Shown here in pieces: positions 15,728 to 18,125 of a stretch of DNA of 18,125 nucleotides. Made by a program: the position numbers and the translations under genes. The notes beneath the pieces are model-generated. The model searched no databases, was not told where the DNA came from, and worked only from the letters and a program-made list of their open reading frames with translations. The DNA is taken from positions 1-18,125 of the forward strand of contig CAZQQC010000058.1 of NCBI GenBank assembly GCA_964595365.1, written 5' to 3'. Positions within the stretch are counted from its first letter, which is position 1; each line of letters starts with the position of its first letter. Source of the DNA: Fen-1258 sp964595365 (lineage in GTDB: Bacteria; Bacteroidota; Ignavibacteria; Ignavibacteriales; Melioribacteraceae).

Positions 15728-16354
15728 TTAAAACCTCGATACTATTTCCAGCTCTTCAACTCTGTTAATTATATTTTTATGAATTTCATCGATAGAAAGA
15801 GTTCCGTCGATTGTACAAAATCTTTTTTCTTTACCGGCTAAATAAAGGTAGCCGTCTCGTACCCGCTTATAAAAATCAATTTTGGATGACTCGATTCTAT
15901 CAAGATCGACCTTCTTCACTTTCGACTTTCTTGCAATCACTTCTTTGATAGGTATGTCGAGCAAAAACGTTATATCGGGAATTGCTTTACCGATCACAAA
16001 ACTTTGAAGTTCTTCTACAAAGTTCAAAGAAATTTTTCTTCCGAAACCCTGATATGCAATGGACGAATCATGAAACCGGTCGGAAATAACAATTGTATTT
16101 TTTTGTAACCCGGGAATAATCACCTCGTTAACCAATTGAGAACGGCTTGCCGAAAAAAGTATTAACTCGGTTTCAATCGATATTTCCGAATTTTCTTTAT
16201 CAAGAAGTATATCGCGAATTTTCTCGGATATCGGCGTACCTCCAGGTTCTCTAATTATTTTTACTTTTTTCCCTTTCGAAAGGAAATACTTTTCCAGTAG
16301 CTGTACCTGTGTTGATTTACCGCAAAAGTCTAACCCTTCAAATGTAATGAACAT
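15728..16354 (-). CDS. tmk: Thymidylate kinase
   Basis: The 208-aa enzyme phosphorylates dTMP to dTDP with ATP. Motifs are the P-loop FEGLDFCGKSTQ (residues 5-16), the REPGGTP substrate segment (35-41) and the DRF/DRY motif (D92-R93-F94) followed by HDSSIAYQGFG. The Phe-Cys in the P-loop (usually GxDGxGKS) is a variation seen in Bacteroidota-related homologues. The length is normal. It lies between the YbbR-like and S41 genes, with AGGG (16364-16367) 9 nt before the start. Confidence 0.96.
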   Translation of the reverse strand: MFITFEGLDFCGKSTQVQLLEKYFLSKGKKVKIIREPGGTPISEKIRDILLDKENSEISIETELILFSASRSQLVNEVIIPGLQKNTIVISDRFHDSSIAYQGFGRKISLNFVEELQSFVIGKAIPDITFLLDIPIKEVIARKSKVKKVDLDRIESSKIDFYKRVRDGYLYLAGKEKRFCTIDGTLSIDEIHKNIINRVEELEIVSRF

Positions 16355-16374
16355 ATGTTTATACCCTGGAATAA

Positions 16375-17286
16375 TCAGTGTTGTTTGATAATGTATTCAA
16401 TTTTTTTAGGTTGAATATCGCTGATGACAGTAAACTTCGGGATTTCTATAACCGGTTCTATCAATCCAGAATTTTCTTTAAGTGCCGACCAATAATCTAT
16501 ATAAGCTTTGATGCTGTCGTTGCTTAACTTTCCTAGAGTATTAATTCCTCCTCTAAGCACAACGTTAATCTTGCCGGGATATAAAACCAATTCCTTTGAA
16601 TACGGAACAGACCTTGCTTCAACTTCAATTCCCTCGAAAGTTTTATCGACAATTTTTTGCACTTCAAACTTAACCGTGCAATTCTTCGGTGAGACAGTTA
16701 CTCCGTTAATTTCTTCTAGCGGAATTTCGGCACTGATGTTGTCTCCGATATTATCCAACGTGATAAATTGAGTTTTTACAGTATCAATTTTCTGAAGCAG
16801 CTGCGACGGCCCGGAAATCTCAATTGTTTCCGGCGATATATTAACTTTAGAAACGATCCCGTAGCCGGGCTTAAACAAAAGATTAATGTTTTTACCCACC
16901 TTTACAATTTTAGTTCCAGTCTTTTCAACATCGTACTCAACCTGATTGGGGGCAATATCAAGAACCTGAAACGTGTTTCTAATCCAGGAATTTGCTTCGA
17001 TGAAATCACCGAGATTGTTTTTATGATGCCCGATTCTTTTGTGAACGGGTATGTTATATTCTACATGCCGCGCAAGATCCAATTTCGCTAATTCCCATCC
17101 CTTACCTTTTATTTGCAAGTAAACTTCGTCTACAGTTGTAGAACCGATGGAATAATTCGTAGGAAGATCCGAATACTTAACGGGCATGTTAACTGTTACA
17201 ATATAATCTTGCGACAATGCAACCGAAATCCATAACCCGATCGAAAACAATGCTATTAACGAAATAGTTATAACTTTTTTCTTCAT
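16375..17286 (-). CDS. YbbR-like domain protein (CdaR-like)
   Basis: The 303-aa protein has one N-terminal membrane span (residues about 4-25) followed by an extracytoplasmic region of repeated YbbR-type beta modules, recognisable by motifs such as VNISPETIEISGPSQLL. In Firmicutes, CdaR binds and regulates the diadenylate cyclase CdaA and lies next to it, but no cyclase gene is seen here, and the 3' neighbours are tmk and an S41 protease. Its function in this lineage is therefore inferred only from the domain. The start has no visible Shine-Dalgarno sequence and lies 16 nt downstream of a terminator hairpin on the same strand. Confidence 0.85.
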   Translation of the reverse strand: MKKKVITISLIALFSIGLWISVALSQDYIVTVNMPVKYSDLPTNYSIGSTTVDEVYLQIKGKGWELAKLDLARHVEYNIPVHKRIGHHKNNLGDFIEANSWIRNTFQVLDIAPNQVEYDVEKTGTKIVKVGKNINLLFKPGYGIVSKVNISPETIEISGPSQLLQKIDTVKTQFITLDNIGDNISAEIPLEEINGVTVSPKNCTVKFEVQKIVDKTFEGIEVEARSVPYSKELVLYPGKINVVLRGGINTLGKLSNDSIKAYIDYWSALKENSGLIEPVIEIPKFTVISDIQPKKIEYIIKQH

Positions 17287-17290
17287 ATTG

Positions 17291-17321
17291 AAATATAAAA
17301 AAAATCCCGCATTGCGGGATT
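17291..17321 (-). terminator. Rho-independent terminator after the BMC shell gene
   Basis: Read on the minus strand, AATCCCGC and GCGGGATT form a perfect 8-bp stem (17303-17321) with a 3-nt loop. The T-rich tract TTTTTTATATTT follows directly (17302 to about 17291), the classic intrinsic terminator form. It closes the BMC operon 27 nt after the stop of the tailed BMC-H gene and sits immediately before the YbbR-like start. Confidence 0.88.
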
Positions 17322-17348
17322 AACCTTGGCTAATCTTTCTTTTGCAAA

Positions 17349-18023
17349 TCATCTCAGCTTATTAAAGTGTTCCATTAACTCATCTCTGTTCGCACGCGAG
17401 ATTTGTCTTCCTTTGATCGGGAAGTTTTCAAAACTTCTGGCAAAGTGACGGAGTTTATGAACGTTTAATTTTGAAAGTACTTCATTGCCCGGAATTTCTT
17501 TTGAAGTTGTTCCGATAGTCTGCCCGGCATCTCCTAATTCTCTAACTGCTTCTTCTCTTAAAGAATCCATCTTTGAAACGCCAGCCGATTTTTGAGCAGT
17601 AACTTTTGGCTTCGTTTTTTTTGCAACGGTTCGGGGTTCCAATTCTGCAATTTCACCGAACAAAGTTTCGCTTGCACTTTCTTTTTCTGTTACCGTTGCT
17701 TCACGTGGTTTTTCTTTTTTAATTTCTTTTGTTTCGTCTACCGGCAATAGCGAAGAGGCGTAAATTATTTCTTCAAGTTGATCATCCGGACGTGGAATGA
17801 CATGAGCTGAAATCAGCTGGCTTACTCTTTGCGCTGCTGCAGCACCGGCATCAACGGCTGATTTAACGGCAGCTACTTCGCCGATAATTTTCACCGTAAC
17901 TAAAGCAGCGGTAATTTTTTCTTTACTCACCAGCTTCACATTAGCAGCTTTAACCATAGCATCGGCGGCTTCAATCGCTCCGATCAAGCCTTTAGTTTCA
18001 ATAAGACCTAACGCTGATTGCAT
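17349..18023 (-). CDS. BMC-H shell protein with long C-terminal tail and SAP-like end
   Basis: The 224-aa protein starts with a canonical BMC domain (Pfam PF00936, residues 1-82), close to PduA in pattern: MQSALGLIETKGLIGAIEAA, then KIIGEVAAVKSAVDAG and HVIPRP at 74-79. PduA itself is about 94 aa. The pore-loop position holds T38-A39-A40 where PduA has Gly-Ser-Gly. Residues about 83-165 form a charged, probably disordered K/E/T linker. The end (NEVLSKLNVHKLRHFARSF to about 224) looks like a small helical SAP-type module (helix, turn, RANRDELMEHF helix), comparable in idea to the nucleic-acid-binding C-terminus of EutK, although homology is not established. It builds BMC hexagonal facets; the tail may bind cargo or nucleic acid. 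The SD sequence AGGAT is 6 nt upstream. Confidence 0.92.
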   Translation of the reverse strand: MQSALGLIETKGLIGAIEAADAMVKAANVKLVSKEKITAALVTVKIIGEVAAVKSAVDAGAAAAQRVSQLISAHVIPRPDDQLEEIIYASSLLPVDETKEIKKEKPREATVTEKESASETLFGEIAELEPRTVAKKTKPKVTAQKSAGVSKMDSLREEAVRELGDAGQTIGTTSKEIPGNEVLSKLNVHKLRHFARSFENFPIKGRQISRANRDELMEHFNKLR

Positions 18024-18061
18024 GCTCTATCCTTTTATTTTACTATCTTTGGAAGTATCAT

Positions 18062-18125
18062 TTAAACATATGAATGAGGACGAGGAATGACGTGAACTGA
18101 AACCAGCTCTCCAACTCTTTGCGCT
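18062..18125 (-). CDS. BMC-H shell protein, C-terminal end only
   Basis: The last 20 residues of a BMC domain are encoded at the right edge, reading AQRVGELVSVHVIPRPHSYV then TAA. This is the usual PduA/EutM-type C-terminal pattern, and it parallels AQRVSQLISAHVIPRP in the neighbouring tailed protein. It stops 38 nt before that gene's start, so both are in one operon, and more BMC genes are expected beyond the window. Confidence 0.9.
   Translation of the reverse strand, partial: AQRVGELVSVHVIPRPHSYV

Overview
The window reads as a piece of a moderately AT-rich bacterial chromosome, probably from the Ignavibacteriota/Bacteroidota-Chlorobi side of the tree. This placement is an inference from gene content: a bacillithiol ligase (BshC), a class II EPSP synthase, a DnaQ-UvrC fusion, a Cys-containing DeoC and bacterial microcompartment (BMC) shell genes. 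No rRNA, tRNA, CRISPR array or insertion sequence was found.

Layout. (1) 1-2502, + strand: the 3' end of an ABC-F ATPase gene, then bshC. (2) 2535-7210, - strand: a tightly packed operon, in transcription order ymdB-like phosphodiesterase, folD, deoC, a small HicB-fold protein, a trmH-like rRNA/tRNA methyltransferase gene and aroA. Junctions from folD onward overlap by 1-4 nt or are separated by 2 nt, so translation is probably coupled. (3) 7359-10579, - strand: an accessory-looking cassette with a GH46 chitosanase-like hydrolase, a large membrane protein, a lipoprotein and a small helical protein. (4) 10580-11140: an intergenic stretch with a compact, three-hairpin inverted-repeat element. 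(5) 11141-12805, + strand: a DEDDh exonuclease fused to the N-terminal half of UvrC. (6) 12820-17286, - strand: an operon of ybbR-like, tmk, S41 protease, TauE/SafE permease and DUF1634 genes. (7) 17303-18125, - strand: the 3' end of a BMC shell operon, with a partial BMC-H gene, a BMC-H protein carrying a long tail and SAP-like C-terminal segment, and a strong terminator.

How the parts fit. The most interesting link is between region 7 and deoC in region 2. The DeoC has a roughly 65-residue N-terminal extension made of an amphipathic helix and a CxxxxC motif, which looks like a BMC targeting module. Sugar-phosphate-type BMCs use DeoC-family aldolases to make aldehydes inside the shell. The DeoC here may therefore be a BMC cargo enzyme encoded away from the shell genes. 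The second candidate for something new is the cassette in region 3, which pairs a signal-less cell-wall or chitosan hydrolase with a membrane protein and a lipoprotein of unknown function.
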